Assembly (NCBI GenBank): GCA_027625915.1
Contig: JANTQA010000012.1
Location: 1,829,001-1,893,000, forward strand
DNA length: 64,000 bases
Reading direction: 5' to 3'
DNA from: Anaeramoeba flamelloides
Lineage: Eukaryota > Metamonada > Anaeramoebidae
Part shown: piece by piece, positions 12,701 through 25,594 of the stretch
How the letters are laid out: the number at the start of each line of letters is the position of its first letter
How positions within the stretch are numbered: the stretch's first letter is position 1
Translations under genes and position numbers: made by a program
Notes under the pieces: model-generated
What the model saw: only the letters and a program-made list of their open reading frames with translations
The model's database searches: none
What the model was told of the DNA's origin: nothing

Positions 12701-15700
12701 GGAAAACAGAAATTGATTTTTTATCTTTCCTTAAAAAAGAAAATCCACAAAAAAAAAATCAGAAAAAAAAAATCCTTGATTTAAATAAATATACTACAAT
12801 TTATCAGATTTTAAAAAATAACAAAACTATTATTAATCAAAATGTAAGAAAGCAAATCCTATTAGAATTCCATGGTGGCTTGAAAAATAAAATTAATATT
12901 ACCTTTGAATATTTATTGATCGATTATAAAGAAGCCTTGGCTAATGTTAATTTCCAATTTTGGCTCTTATATTTAGGAGAAATAGGAAAATTATTAGTGC
13001 AATTCGAACAAATAGATTTTTTAAGAGATATTAAAAAATTAATTTTTAAAATCTTGAACGAATCCTTTAAAAAGGTTAAAGACTCGATTGATGAAATGCC
13101 TAATCAAAAGATCGCATATTGGATTGGACTACATACCCTAATTAGTAGTTTATCGGGTATCAAGATTAAATTTAAAAAGGCAAAAATACCGACATTATTG
13201 AAGGACAACATTAAGAATAAAAATAAAAAACTATTAATTCAAGATTATTCGATGACTCAAACCAAAATCTCAAAATTATTTTATGAATATTGCCAAATTT
13301 ATAGCCAGAGTAAAAACTCATATTTCAAGAATTATTTCATCTTCCCCTTTTTCACAGCACACCCTTTCAGTTTATTTTCAATATCTAAATCTATTTTAAA
13401 TTGGCTAAAAGGAGAAAAATTTGATTCCGAGAATTATATTTATACAAATAATAATAATTTACAGAAAGTAAACAGCAATGTTAAAATTAGTTACAACCTC
13501 AATTTGAATAGCAATGGTCAAAATAATAAAAATAAAATTGCCATGAAAATACCCCAAACGCTGAATATTAATCACCATAGAAGAACGTCATCAACAAATA
13601 TGCCCAAATTATTGTTATTAAAATTTAATTTTGAGATCAATCCAAAAAAAATATATATCATTACTCGAATATTTCGAATTTTTTCTCAAAATAATTTCTT
13701 TCGGGAGTCAATCAATCAAATACCAAATTTAATAATGCTATTTACTCATTTCATTGAAATCAATGAAGATTTTTTCACGCAGGCGGGAATTAAAGATAAT
13801 AAGGGGAGATTAAATTTAAAATATTGGAATGGATCAAAAGTTGGTATCAAACTATTGCATTTTTATATGCATACATTAAGCCATTGCTTAATATTAAATA
13901 ACTTTTCAGAAGCCATTTTAAAAATATTAAAATTCCCTAAAAATATCTTTATCAACCCTATATTAAAACAAACTTTCCGGGATCATAAAGATTGGTCAAT
14001 GAAACAAAGAATAGATTCTTTATTATTTTTACAAATATTTACAGGGGTTGGAGAAGAGTCAAAAAATCTGAACAGCTTTTTTTCCAGAAAATTAGATACA
14101 GTTTTGGAAAAAAATAATCATAAACTAGCAAAAAATATTGAAAACAATTATCGAAATTTAAAAAATATGGTCAATTGTACAATTGAAAAGTTAATAAGAA
14201 TTGGTCCTTTTTCTTTCAATGCCATTTTGAAAAGCAATAGTAATTTTAATAAAGAATTAATGGACAATTGGTTTTTAGAAGAAGAAAAATTAGGCTATCA
14301 TATTTTCAAATGGTTATTAAGTTTTGATTTTAAAAATTTGTTTCAAAAATATCTTGAAAATTCTTTTACTAATAAGTATGCCAATTTGTATTTTAAAGCT
14401 ATATGTGAACAATTTATCTTTACTAAAGATTTATTATTAAATAGCAATTTAAATAAAAATGATAACAAAAACAACAACAGCAGCAGCAATAATAATAAGA
14501 ATTACAATAATTATTTTTCAAACAATATTTTCAATTTTTCAAAAAATAATAATCAGATCCGGAATCATAAACGTAATCAAAATCATAATATTCAAATAGA
14601 AAATGAAATTATTGATATTAATTATTTTAAGAAAAATTATCAAAAAAATTTTAATAATAATCAAAATTTTAGTAACTTCAAGCAAGATAAAGATCTTTAT
14701 AAATTATTCATTGCAGTACAAACACGAAAAATTACCTCTCAAAATAGGGCATTAAAGAATCTTATTATCGAGCTAATGAATAAAGAATTTTGTTCCATAA
14801 TCATTCAAAATGTGGGCGAATTATTACTAATCACTTTAAATAATCTCATTAATATTGATAAAAATATACGAATTATGTCTTATAAATTATTATGGAGGAT
14901 CGTTCCTCCAAAATTGGGTCTGATTAATGAAAACAGCAATTTAAAAGAATCTTTAAGAATTTTTGAAATTTTTGAAAATAACTTTCATTTAATTAAATCT
15001 AATGATTTTAACATTATAAAAAATTTGGCCTTTAAAATAAATCGTATTATTTCAGATTATTGTTCACTTTTTACAGAAGAATTTTTATTACAAACTTTAA
15101 AGCGTATTTCCAAAATTCAATCAGAATATAGCAATTTTAAGAACAATAATAACAAAAGCAGTAGTAATAATATTAATAAAAGACACAGTCATACAAATAT
15201 TGGTAATATAGAAGAAAATAATTTTAATCACATTAAAGTAAAATTTACATTTAAAATTTTATTACCATGGTTGAAAAATATTCAATTAACTGAAAATAAT
15301 ATTTATATATTTACCCCAAATTTACTTGAAAAATGCCAAATTACCACAAATAATTTTATTTTTAAATTATTTAAAATAATAAGTAATGATATTTTGAAAA
15401 ATAATGAAATTTATTCTTCTTATTTGTCTAATGTATGGATCGCTTTAGCAAACGCAAACAATAAATTAAAATTAAATGTTGACAATGGTAATGGTAATGA
15501 CAATAATAGTAATACCAATACTAATAATACTACTACTACTACTAATAATAATAATAATAATAAAGAAAATAATAATAATAATAATAATAATAAAGATAAT
15601 AACAACAATAACAACAACAATAATAATAATAATAATAATAATAATAAAGATAATAATGAAATATCAGAAGAAAAAAAAAATAAATTAATTAAACAAGAAA

Positions 15701-16336
15701 GCCAGGCAATTATATCAACATCGAATCTAATAATTTTAATAAAATATTTCATTGAAAACACTAAGGATTCTAGAATTAATATCAATATTGTTCGAATAAT
15801 GGTAACAAAGTTATATTACACATTTAAAGAAAAGGTTTTAATACCATTTATTTATACCTTCAGTTTGGAATTCTGGAATAAATTAAATTTGATAGATTTT
15901 AATATTGAGAACTTTGATGACTTTACTTTAATTCACAAAATTTTATTAAAAAGAAATACTTTTAATTCAAATATTGAACAAGAATTAATCAAAATAGAAA
16001 ATCCAATATTTTTGTTAAAAGAATTTAGTTTAATTTTCATCAAACCATTTTTACCCTTTTTATCCATGATTTTCCATAGATGCTTTATTTGGATTGGGAC
16101 ATTAAGCTTTGAGAAAAATAATATTAATGAACAGTTGAAAAAGCATATTTTAGATATAATTGAATTATTAAAAAATATATTTTTGGGATTGTTAAAAGAG
16201 AAAAAAGAATTAAATCCACAAATAAAAAAATTGATAAATACTTTGGATAAATTGACAGAAAATGGTTTATTTTTAAAATGGGAAATTGTTGATCGTGATG
16301 ATAATAAAAAACAAAATTTTAATAAAAATCAGAAAA

Positions 16337-16368
<32 letters not shown>

Positions 16369-19300
16369 AATGACAATGACAATGAATATGATGAATACGA
16401 TGATTATGATACTGATGACGATGCCGATGATGATGATGACAATGGCGATAATGAGTTTATAAATGCATATGAATTATTAGATGAATTTATAGATATAATT
16501 GAACATTTTATACCTAATATTAAAGATCTTTGGGGTAAACAAGCCTTGCAGTGGTCAATATTTTGTTTGAATCCGAATTTATCCTATTTTTCTTTATTAA
16601 TTTATCAATATTTATTACAACCAATTGACGATACAATCATTGAACGATATTGCTATTTAATTATCCAATTGGCCAATTTAATTAACAATAACCAAAAAAA
16701 TAATTATCAGTCGAGAAGATTAATCGTTAATCATAGCAGATTACAATTAAGTTCAAAAAAATTAACTGAACAAATGAAAAACCAATTTAAAAATAATTTT
16801 AGGGCATTTATGGTGGAAAACGATCATAAAACAAGACATAAGAATCATAATAATTTGTTAAAGAAACAATTACAGAAATTTAATTCAAAAAATATTCAAC
16901 AAAGAGAATTATTGGAACAATATCTAAAAATGTTAATTAGAATTAGCAAACAATTGGGTATTGAAAATAAATTAAATAAATTCCCAATGATCTTTTGGAT
17001 TTGTATTGCCTTTTTACGATCTCAAAAATCTTCCTTACTTAAATTATATAAGCAATCAATCATTTTAATTAATATTCTAATCAAATATTTTGATCAATTT
17101 TTGGAAATTAGCATCGATAATGTTAAGATTGATAATGTCGAGAAGAGTAATAATAAAGAGCAAAAAATAGATCATAACAATGAAGAGCAAAAAATAGATC
17201 ATAATAATGAAGAGCAAAAAATAGGTAATAATAACGAAGTGCAAAAAATTGTCCCTAACAATAATAGCAATGGAAATAAATACGAAAATTATGATGAAAA
17301 AATTAAAATGATTAATGAAAAGGAAATTAGTTTTATGAATTTAACGAAAAATTTTAAAAAGGGATTTAATGGGATTTTACCTTTACTATTAAAAGGTTTC
17401 AATATTATTGAATGCCATCAATTAATTTTTAAAATAATTTTTAAATTGATTTGTACTAATTATAAAAGAATAATCTTTGTTAAAGAAGAAAATTATTTCA
17501 TTCAAATTTTATTGATCATAATTGGCTATTATTTTAATTTTCGAAATTATAGTAACAATAATAATTATTATTATAAAATTATTAAAAAATCAAACCAAAT
17601 TGCAAAAAAGTTTAAAAAAATAAAAGAGTTGAAACAATTCTCGGTAATATTTCAAGATTTTTCGAAAAATTTGAAACAAAATATTTTAAACGAAGGCGAA
17701 ATTATAAGTGAAGATGAAAACGAAAGTGAAGGTGGGGGTGAAGTTGAAGGTGAAGTTGAAGGTGAAGTGATTGTAAAGGGAAAAGGAAAAGGGATGAAAA
17801 TGGGAGAAAAAATAACTGGGGAGGGAAAAGAAGATTATAATGATGATTATGATGAATACAGCGATGATGATGATGATGACGATGATGAATATGATGATGA
17901 AGATCACTATATAAAAAAAATACAATTTAAAAAAGCATTTCAACATTTTTTAAATGATATTTGTGAATTGATTTGGAAAAATTATTTACCAAAATACGCA
18001 AGCCAATTAAACGAGACCTTAGTTTTATTTTTAAATAATGATAATAGCAAATTTAATTATTTAGAAATTGTTTCACAATTTATTTTGATTTTATTCAAAA
18101 ATAAAGAAACAAAATTAATTTTAGATAATTTGTCAACAACGATAAAAATCATTACAGAAACAAGAAAAAATAAAATACTGACAAACAATTTGCAAATAAT
18201 AATTAAAACCATAGAGTATTCAATAAAAAGAAGAGACAAAATTAAAGTAACAAGCGACGCACAATGCTTATTAATCCAGCAATCGACACAATATTATTAT
18301 AATTTTAATGATGTAGTGAATATTTTGATGAATACTCATAAGCATTTCAATCAAAAATATTTGACGAAAAAGAAAAAAATGTTAAAAATGACTTCTTTTA
18401 TTTTCAGTAAGGAAGAAAAGCAAATTATTGAAATATATAGGGGCGAAAACAAGCCATTAATGGATCATGATAAAAATAAAAAGAAGCGCTTTTTATCCTC
18501 CTCTTTATCTCAAGATTCTACACTTATTACAAATAGTACGAGGACAGATTCTGTTACTATTTCCGAAGATATCACCGATATAGAAGATGATTTCATTTTT
18601 GATGATGACTTCATTTCATTGATTGGTATCGAAAGGGTCGATGTTAATGAAAATGAAAATAAAACTACAAGCAACATGATCAGGAATAGTACTTTTATTA
18701 GCACCGAGAATGATACAGATACCGATCCTGATACTGACAATAAGAGCCTTAGTAGCAAAAGCATCGGCCATTTGGCAAATATTTCATCAGATTCTTCAAT
18801 AGACGAAATTAATCTATTATCTTCAAAAATCTTTTCATTAGAGGAATTTGAAAAAGAATTAAATATCAATAATACTAATGATGATAAAGACGAAGGTTCT
18901 AAACACAGTAATAATAATAATCATGATCGCAAAAAATTCCAATATCTTGATTCAAAAAAATATTTAAGATCTTCTGTTAGCTTGTCGGGCTTTAAATTTC
19001 ATCAAATACTTAATAATCAACAAAATAAGAGCAAAAATCACGATAACGTAAAAAATACACATAACGATACAATACATGATGTTTTCAGAAAGCAATTAGA
19101 AAATAAAATTCAAATAAATAATACAATGAATCACCAGAAAAAAAAACACAAAGCAAAGGAAAAGCATGTGGATAAAGTAGTCACACAATTGCCAAGTTTA
19201 AAAAATGTTTTAAATGATCCAATATTACAAAAAGATTTCGAAATATTTATTTCAAAGAATTGTGATGACCAATTTGAACTTGCCTTTTATTGCTATCATA

Positions 19301-19563
19301 GTATTTTGGCCTATCTCGAAGCAAGACCCAACGACGAAGAAACTAAAATACTTTGTGATTTAATACTTGAAAAATATTTTAATAAAAATTCTCTTGAAAA
19401 AATTAATTTTTCTGAAATTACCACACTGGAAATTGAATTGGATTATATTCCAAGCTATAAAAAGCATCCATTGCCAAATTTATTTAATAATTCGATCAAA
19501 GAACTCTTAGAAATATTAAACGAGCCTTATCATTTATTTTGTAATACACTTTTAAATAAGTAA
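9774..19563 (+). CDS. Furry / Tao3 / Mor2-family scaffold with a C-terminal RGS domain (5' end missing)
   Basis: Furry proteins are very large HEAT/ARM-repeat scaffolds for NDR/LATS-type kinases in cell polarity and division. Exons seen: 9774-9929 (52 codons) and 10174-19563. The first exon encodes SIHNFTTISERV, like the conserved NFTTQAE motif near the Furry N-terminus; across the intron the frame gives VTNLIKCILKMISTSSKKE, matching the next Furry block. Counting from ATG 10222, LLPWLKNIQL (about residue 1680), WIALANANN (about 1737) and LWGKQALQWSIFC (about 2104) fit the Furry central and C-terminal regions. The last 124 residues are an RGS domain. Low-complexity inserts include Lys-rich (about 560-850), Asn-rich (about 1755-1812), Asp-rich (about 2040-2080 and 2540-2560) and a 9-residue repeat. 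The true N-terminus is not found. Confidence 0.9.
9930..10173 (+). other. Intron near the 5' end of the Furry gene
   Basis: A 244-base phase-0 intron with donor GTATTT after ...YLQIK and acceptor TTACGAATAG before NANLEKV. It is T-rich and contains the only stops between the two open frames. The spliced protein matches the order of conserved N-terminal Furry blocks, which a frame starting at ATG 10222 would miss. Confidence 0.75.
15481..15658 (+). repeat. Asn-rich microsatellite inside Furry
   Basis: Imperfect AAT/AAC trinucleotide repeat in frame within the Furry coding region, giving an Asn tract broken by Thr, Lys, Asp and Glu. Mixed AAT and AAC codons and interruptions suggest an old tract. 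It sits between conserved Furry blocks, so it is probably a solvent-exposed loop. Confidence 0.85.
17159..17265 (+). repeat. 27-base tandem repeat in Furry (9-residue units)
   Basis: Four tandem units encode EQKIDHNNE, EQKIDHNNE, EQKIGNNNE and VQKIVPNNN. The first two are nearly identical at the DNA level and the last two have drifted. The repeat lies in a non-conserved linker C-terminal to the LWGKQALQW block. Confidence 0.85.
19189..19560 (+). other. RGS domain at the C-terminus of Furry
   Basis: The final 124 residues follow the RGS fold from first to last helix: LPSLKNVLNDPILQKDFEIF (helix 1-3 region), FELAFYCYHSILAYLE (the FWLxxEEYK-like helix), ILCDLILEKYFNKNS, KINFSEITTLEIE (equivalent of EINLD...TRE), and NLFNNSIKELLEILNEPYHL (equivalent of FDEAQxxVxxLMExDSYxxF). 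RGS domains bind G-alpha subunits and accelerate GTP hydrolysis. The domain is in the same uninterrupted frame as the Furry repeats, joined by an Asp/Ser/Thr-rich linker. Whether it is catalytically active is not known. Confidence 0.85.
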
Positions 19564-19684
19564 AAAAATAATATTAAACGATCAAAACCTACTTTTTATT
19601 TTATCTTTTTTCTTTTTATCTATTTTATCGATTATGTTTTTTTTTTTTTTTTTTTTTCAAAAAACAAAATTGTTTTATAAATAT

Positions 19685-20215
19685 TTGTTTCTTTCAAAGT
19701 GGCCAAATTTTTTTTACAACTATTAATTTTTTATTTATTATTGTACTTGTAAGAACAAATAAGAAATAAGTAGAATAATACACATGAGAGAAATAGTTGA
19801 TATTTGTATGAAGTAAATCTAATCAACCAATAGCTTTTCTTTGAAAATTGAAAAAAACTAATTTTTCTCAGGGTAGTATTTTGAAAAAAACAACGTGTTC
19901 GTTTTATTTTAATCCTCAATTGAAGATCAAATAAAATTCCAATAGAAATCAATATAATTTTTTTTCCATTCATTCTTATTATGTTAATAGCATGCAAAGA
20001 ACATGTTTTTACCAAGTGACTATTGATCTTGCAATAAAATAAAATTACAAAAGTAGTAAAGTCAAAAAAAAAATATTTTGAAAAAAAAATTATTTCAATT
20101 TTGAAATTTCTACAATTAATTTTTTTTCTTGAAATCTCTGTTCAAATTGTTTAAAAACTTGTAATTTACTCATGAAAACTGTGTCCGTTTAACTGGAAAA
20201 TAGTTTATATAAAAT
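19685..20215 (+). repeat. Dispersed repeat family D, copy 1
   Basis: Direct copies also at about 25595-26105 and 52700-53395. Shared landmarks in order: AAATAAGAAAT, GAATAATACAC, TAAAATT(C/T)CAAT(A/T)GAAAT, TTTTTACCAAGTG and TTTAACTGGAAAAT. A possible tail fragment is at about 37560-37620. This copy starts about 120 bases after the Furry stop codon, so part may be in the transcript's 3' untranslated region. Confidence 0.7.
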
Positions 20216-20599
20216 TTTTTTTTCACTTATATTATCTTATTAATATTTTTTATAAATAAAAAGTTTTTATTTTAATACACAATCAATTAGTTGTTTGAAA
20301 ATACATCACGATTGCTAAAAGTTTACACATTATTGAAAGTCTATAAAAATTCAGTCAATTTTTGAAACTTTTTTTGATTTTTTAGATTTAAACAAATCTA
20401 GAATGTTTTCAAATTAAAACTTTGATAAATTGAAAAGTTTTAAAATAGTGAGTAACATTTTTTAATTTCTATTTTTAAAATAGTTCATACTTTTCAAAAA
20501 GTGTTTCTTATCTTTTTAATAGTTTGAATTTTATAAATTTGGGATAATAAAAAAAAAATTGAACTTTTTATCAATTTACTGTTTTATTATAAATGTATT

Positions 20600-21183
20600 G
20601 TGATAATATATCCCTACGACCCAAAAAACACTAAAAATGAAAAACTGATCAAATACTTTCCATTAATACAATTAAAAAAACTAAATGATAAAATAAAAAT
20701 AAATAAAGTTTCAATTTAACTTTTTCTTGAAATCATTTTTTGCCTAAATCATTAAATTCACACTTGAAATTATGTATATTTTTAGATACACTATCTTGTT
20801 TTAACTCATTTACTAAATCAAATTTTAAATTATGGGGAATTTTCTTTTCACAAAAGGCACTAATTTGGTCTTCAAATGTTTTTTTTTAGTTTTAAATGGT
20901 AAAATTAAAAAAAAGATTAACTAAAAAAGATAAACTCTCTAGAAACCCATTCTAATTTATTATATTAACTTATTCTTTGATTTCAAGCTTTTCTAAACCC
21001 CAATTTTAAAAAAAAAATAAAAAAGTGCAAAGTAAATTTCAAAAAATATTTTCGATATTCAAAAGTTGAGTGTTTTTATTCTAAAAAAATTATCACAGTG
21101 TTTAATGGAATTAATTTATGTTCTTAATTTCGAAAAATATTAATCAGAAAAAAATAGTGTTTAATTTTATTAAGGACATATAA
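20600..21183 (+). repeat. Dispersed repeat family B, copy 2
   Basis: Partner of 2398-2985, same orientation and nearly full length, with scattered substitutions and small indels. Nothing in it encodes a protein. Confidence 0.75.
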
Positions 21184-21289
21184 TTTTTTAAGAATAAAAT
21201 CGAAAAAAATAAATGAAACAACTTTTTTGAAATAATTTTTTTGAAATATTAATAACTTCGCTAACAAACTAGAGAAACTAATTTTCAAA

Positions 21290-21670
21290 AATATTGGTTC
21301 ACTTTATAATGTTAACGCAAGTTTTTTGATTTGAGGATTTATTTCAGTATTCTTCTCAAAAAAATATTTTTAAATTTTTGGATCGAAATCATTTATTCTA
21401 ATTTTTCAATTTTTTGTTTTAGTTTTGCTTTTTCAAATTTTTGTTTTTCTTTTTCTTTTTTTTTTTTTTTTTTTTTTTCTTTTTTGATACTGTTTTTTGC
21501 AGATCCTGTTGTAAGATAAAAAGTTCTTTGAAAAGACATTTAAACACTTAGAAAATTGAAACTATCTAATGTCTATTAAAATGAATTTAATTATTCGTAA
21601 AAAATCTTGTTATTCATCTTTTTTTCAGTGGAAGTTCAGCAATAAAAAATCTATAATGCTCATATCAAAA
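21290..21670 (+). repeat. Dispersed repeat family G, copy 1
   Basis: Direct diverged copy of about 35915-36325. Common blocks: CACTTTATAATGTTAA, TTCTTCTCAAAAAAATATTTT or its close variant, TTTTTCAAATTTTTGTTTTT, and ATGAATTTAATTATTCGTAA followed by AAAATCTTGTT. Both carry a T-run of variable length in the middle. Confidence 0.7.
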
Positions 21671-22015
21671 ATTGTGAATCATTTTTTTTAGTTTTAGGTT
21701 TTTTGTAAAAAAATATCAGGTTTTTATAAGTTAAGTCGAATTTAAAAGTTTAATTATTAAGTAATTTTGATAATTTTATATTCTTTAATACAAAAAAATG
21801 AAGTTTTTTCAATTTATTATTTCAAGTGCATCACAACTTTTGAAACTTGGTTTATTTTAGTAATATTTAAGTATATTACAATTATGTAATTTATTTTTTT
21901 TATCCTGATTTTTTTTATGAAAGCCTTTTTAGGTTCAAAAATGTGTTTTACTAATAGTATATAGAAGATAAATTAATAATAATAAATTATAATAATAATT
22001 GGGCATATATATATA

Positions 22016-22213
22016 CAGTCAGTTTCACTTTTAAGGTACAAACTTTCAACCAAATTTAAGGCACAAAAAAAAAATCTCAAATTAAGGCACAAAATTCAAA
22101 TTCTAGTAAAATAATTTGTGAAAATTAAAATTCCAAAAAATTTTCCTGAATTTGAGATTTTTTTGTGCCTTAAATTTCGTTGAAAGTTTGTGCCTTAAAT
22201 GTGAAACTGACTG
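22016..22213. mobile_element. MITE with about 65-base terminal inverted repeats, flanked by TA
   Basis: The ends read CAGTCAGTTTCACTTTTAAG on the left and, reverse-complemented, CAGTCAGTTTCACATTTAAG on the right. The arms continue together through GCACAAAAAAAA and TCTCAAATT for about 65 bases. The 198-base element sits between TATATA runs, consistent with a TA target. CAGT-beginning inverted repeats and TA targets are usual for Tc1/mariner-class elements. There is no transposase, so it is non-autonomous; the family assignment is inferred. Confidence 0.8.
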
Positions 22214-22225
22214 TATATATATATA

Positions 22226-22411
22226 GTCAGTTCTATTTAAAGAAAAAAACTTTGAAGGAAATTTAAAGCATAAAAAAATCTCAAATTCAGGAAAATTTAT
22301 TAGAATTATTTTTTTTTAACAAATTGTTTTACATGAATTTTAATTTTTTGTCTTAATTTGAGATTTTTTTGTTTAGAAATTTCCTTTAAAGTTTGTGTCT
22401 AAAAATTGAAC

Positions 22412-22414
<3 letters not shown>
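22226..22414. mobile_element. Second, diverged MITE of the same family
   Basis: It starts GTCAGTTCTATTTAAAG and ends with the complementary AATTGAACTGA. Inside, AAAAAAATCTCAAATTCAGG and AATTTGAGATTTTTTTG mirror the first element. It lies only about 12 bases from the first element, separated by an AT run, in the same TA-rich target. The arms have drifted more than those of its neighbour, so it is probably older. Confidence 0.65.

Positions 22415-22448
<34 letters not shown>
22413..22448. repeat. (AT)n microsatellite
   Basis: An AT dinucleotide run next to the second MITE; shorter TA runs flank the first one. The run is a plausible repeated landing site for TA-targeting elements. Confidence 0.85.
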
Positions 22449-22451
<3 letters not shown>

Positions 22452-25400
22452 CAACACCCCTCATTTGCATAAATTTCATCAAGTTACTAATAAAAAATTT
22501 AAATAATATTGATATGATAATGAATTTATTGTATTTTTAGTCTTTTATCGTGATTTAGATTTGAAAAAAAAAACTCAAAATGGTTTAAATATAAAGTGAT
22601 CAGGTTATTATATTTATACTTGATAAAGGTAAAAAGATAATAATTATTCCTTTTTACATTTTTTTATGTTAATTTTTCACAATAAAAAAATTAAAATATA
22701 TATTTTATAACAATAATAATAATAAAAAATAAAATTAATTAATTTATTAATAATAAAAAACATACAATTAAGTTAATTTTATCGTAAGAAGAATTAATAA
22801 ATTAAGATATTAAATAGAAAATATCTTTTTTTTTTTCGTACAAAATTTCAATAAATATTGAATTAAGAAAAAAAATCAATTTATTTCTTTATCCCATAAA
22901 ATCAACATTTGATTAATTTTCTAATTGTTTAATTTAAACAATCAAAAATATTTGAAAAAACAAATAAAAAATATTGTAAAAAATTTCTATTAATCCCTTG
23001 GAATTAAATCAATAAAAACTCTTTTAATAGATAAAGGAATCAATCATAAATTTTAAATATATATATTAAAAAATAATTTTTAATGATTATTCAAAAATAA
23101 TAAAATATTCTTCGAAACCAGAAAAAAAATATTGAATTTTGTTATTTGTGAAAATTTGAAAACAAACTTTACTAAATTTGAATTTGTCAATCTAAATTAA
23201 TACAGATCTTTGAAAATGATTTTTGATTTATGAGTATCTTATTTATTATTGTTGTGAAATTTATGTCTAGCTTTTAAACCATTAAAAATCAAATAATCAT
23301 AATAATTAAAAAAATAAAAAATATTAATTCCGCTCGAAATATTGGATAAATCATTTAGATTTAAAAAAATATTTGTTGAAAAAATAAACAAATTTTAAAA
23401 TAAAAATATTATTTCTTGACAAATTTAATCTATTTTTTTTAAAAAAATATATTTATATTCTTTTGAATTTTTTTTTTTTAGATAATAAAAATTGTATTTT
23501 ACTATTGAATGATAATCAATAGATAAAAAAATCCCCAAGGCGGTGTCAAAATATCTATTGCAATGAATAAATTATATATCAGAGTATTTTATATTATCTT
23601 GGGGTTCTAAGTATTCCTAAAAAAATTCCAGTGAAAAATAATGTGTTTAAATTAAAAAAACAACGAAATTTTTGAAGTGTTTATAAAATCCTAAAAAAAA
23701 AAAAAATAAAAAAAGATTTTTTTCATTGGCAAAATTTCTATTGAAAAATTAGTATAATCAAAACACACAAGAAAAACATTTATAATGTTGAAAAAAAATA
23801 TCCAAACTATTTTATAAAAGGATTACCGAATCAATTTTTAATTATAAAATTTTCTTTCAAAGATAATTCTTTATAAATTTCATATCTTTTAAGACTTTCA
23901 TAATAATTCAGAGTAAATATTTTATTCCGGGGGCTATGAGTGTACTTGATGTTCTAATGTATATAAAAAATAACTTATCGTTAACTTGAAAATAAAAATA
24001 AAAAAACAAGATTAAATATATCAATAGTTTCAAAAAAAAAAAAATTAAAAAGAAAAATGGATATAAAAATTATCAAACGTCTACTCACATAATGATCATC
24101 CCTGGTAATCTATCAAAATTAAACACATTTATCTAAAAGTATTTTTCTTGTGGTTTTAGGATTTACTAAATGAAATGATAATATTATTTTTGTTTTATTT
24201 GTGATTAATTTCCGATTTATAATCCGATTAAAGGGGTCAGTATCATCCCAAAAAACTAAACATCAAGTATTTTTATAATGAATGTAAGGAATATTAGTAT
24301 ACATAGTTTGGAATAACTCAAAAAAAACAATTAATAAAACAGTGATATAATTTGATCTCATTGAATCACAAAATTTACATACATTAGCAAAAAAATTAGA
24401 ATTTTGGGAAAAAAATTTTATTTTGAGACGAAATAAAGGGATGAAATATCAATATTAATACTTTAAATTTACAAAATATCTTTCTTAAATTTGTCAAGAA
24501 CGTGTAGATGAGTTGCTAAAAAAAAAATTTTTTTTTAAAATTAAATAATTAACCAATTGATTATTTTGGCCAATTATTTCAGAAATGTTAGAAATATATT
24601 GAAGTAATAACTAGCTTTATCAAAAAAAAAACAAAAATAATCAGTATTTGGTGTTTTATATTGATAATTATTGAGCAAATCCTTGAAATTCAAAAATGTA
24701 AAAAATATTAATTTAGAAGATTCTAAAGATGAATTTTTTGATTGTTGGAATACTATTATTATGATTTAAATTTTTAGAACTAGAATGGAAATTAACAAAA
24801 ATAATTTTATAATGTGATAATTTTTAATTGTAATCCTTTTGGAAAAAAAGTTATAATTTATTGTTCAATAATATCTAAGATAGATTTTTTAGGGGTATGC
24901 TAACAATATAGAACATTTCTTATATTCGCTTTTAATAATACACGTTTCAATTATAGACAAATCCAGGGGCACACTATCGCTCAAGAAATAAAAACGAAAA
25001 TATTAGAAATTTAATATTTTCTGAAATTAAAAAAAAAAAACTACTACAAACAAAAAAAATATGTAAATGGGAATTCTCTACTTCCACACCAATACTAAGA
25101 AATTTCACAAATTGTCTAAATAGATATTCTAATGTTTATGGTCGAAATAAAATAAAAAAATATCTTGCAATTTATGCAAAAAATCACTCTAATTTAGGAA
25201 TAAATTTGAAAATTGATCATTTTTCTTTGGGGTTGTGATTTATAGAGAAAAATCGAATAATTTATATTCATTCCTTAATCGAAAAAAAAATCAAGAATAA
25301 ATACACTTTATTTTTGTCAAAATAAACACTCATTATTTATTTTATCATTGACTAATGATAAATTATATGATTTTGAAAAAGATTTCTAAAAAAAGAAAAA

Positions 25401-25594
25401 AGAAAAAGAAGAAGAAGATATTCGGGAACTTACTTTGAATACCCACATATATCTATATTTTCCATAATTCACAGGAATAGGATAAATTACATGATTTTGC
25501 ACAATCTTTCTGAATCCTGGAAACTCTAACAAGGGCTTTATAGATTTCCAAAAAATATTTCTACTTTTTTTAGATCAAATTATTCGTATATTTT

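Noticed and set aside
15420-15785. Leu/Ile-rich open frames overlapping the Furry Asn tract on either strand
   Set aside because: They are shadows of the AAT/AAC repeat; the Furry frame is supported by conserved blocks on both sides.
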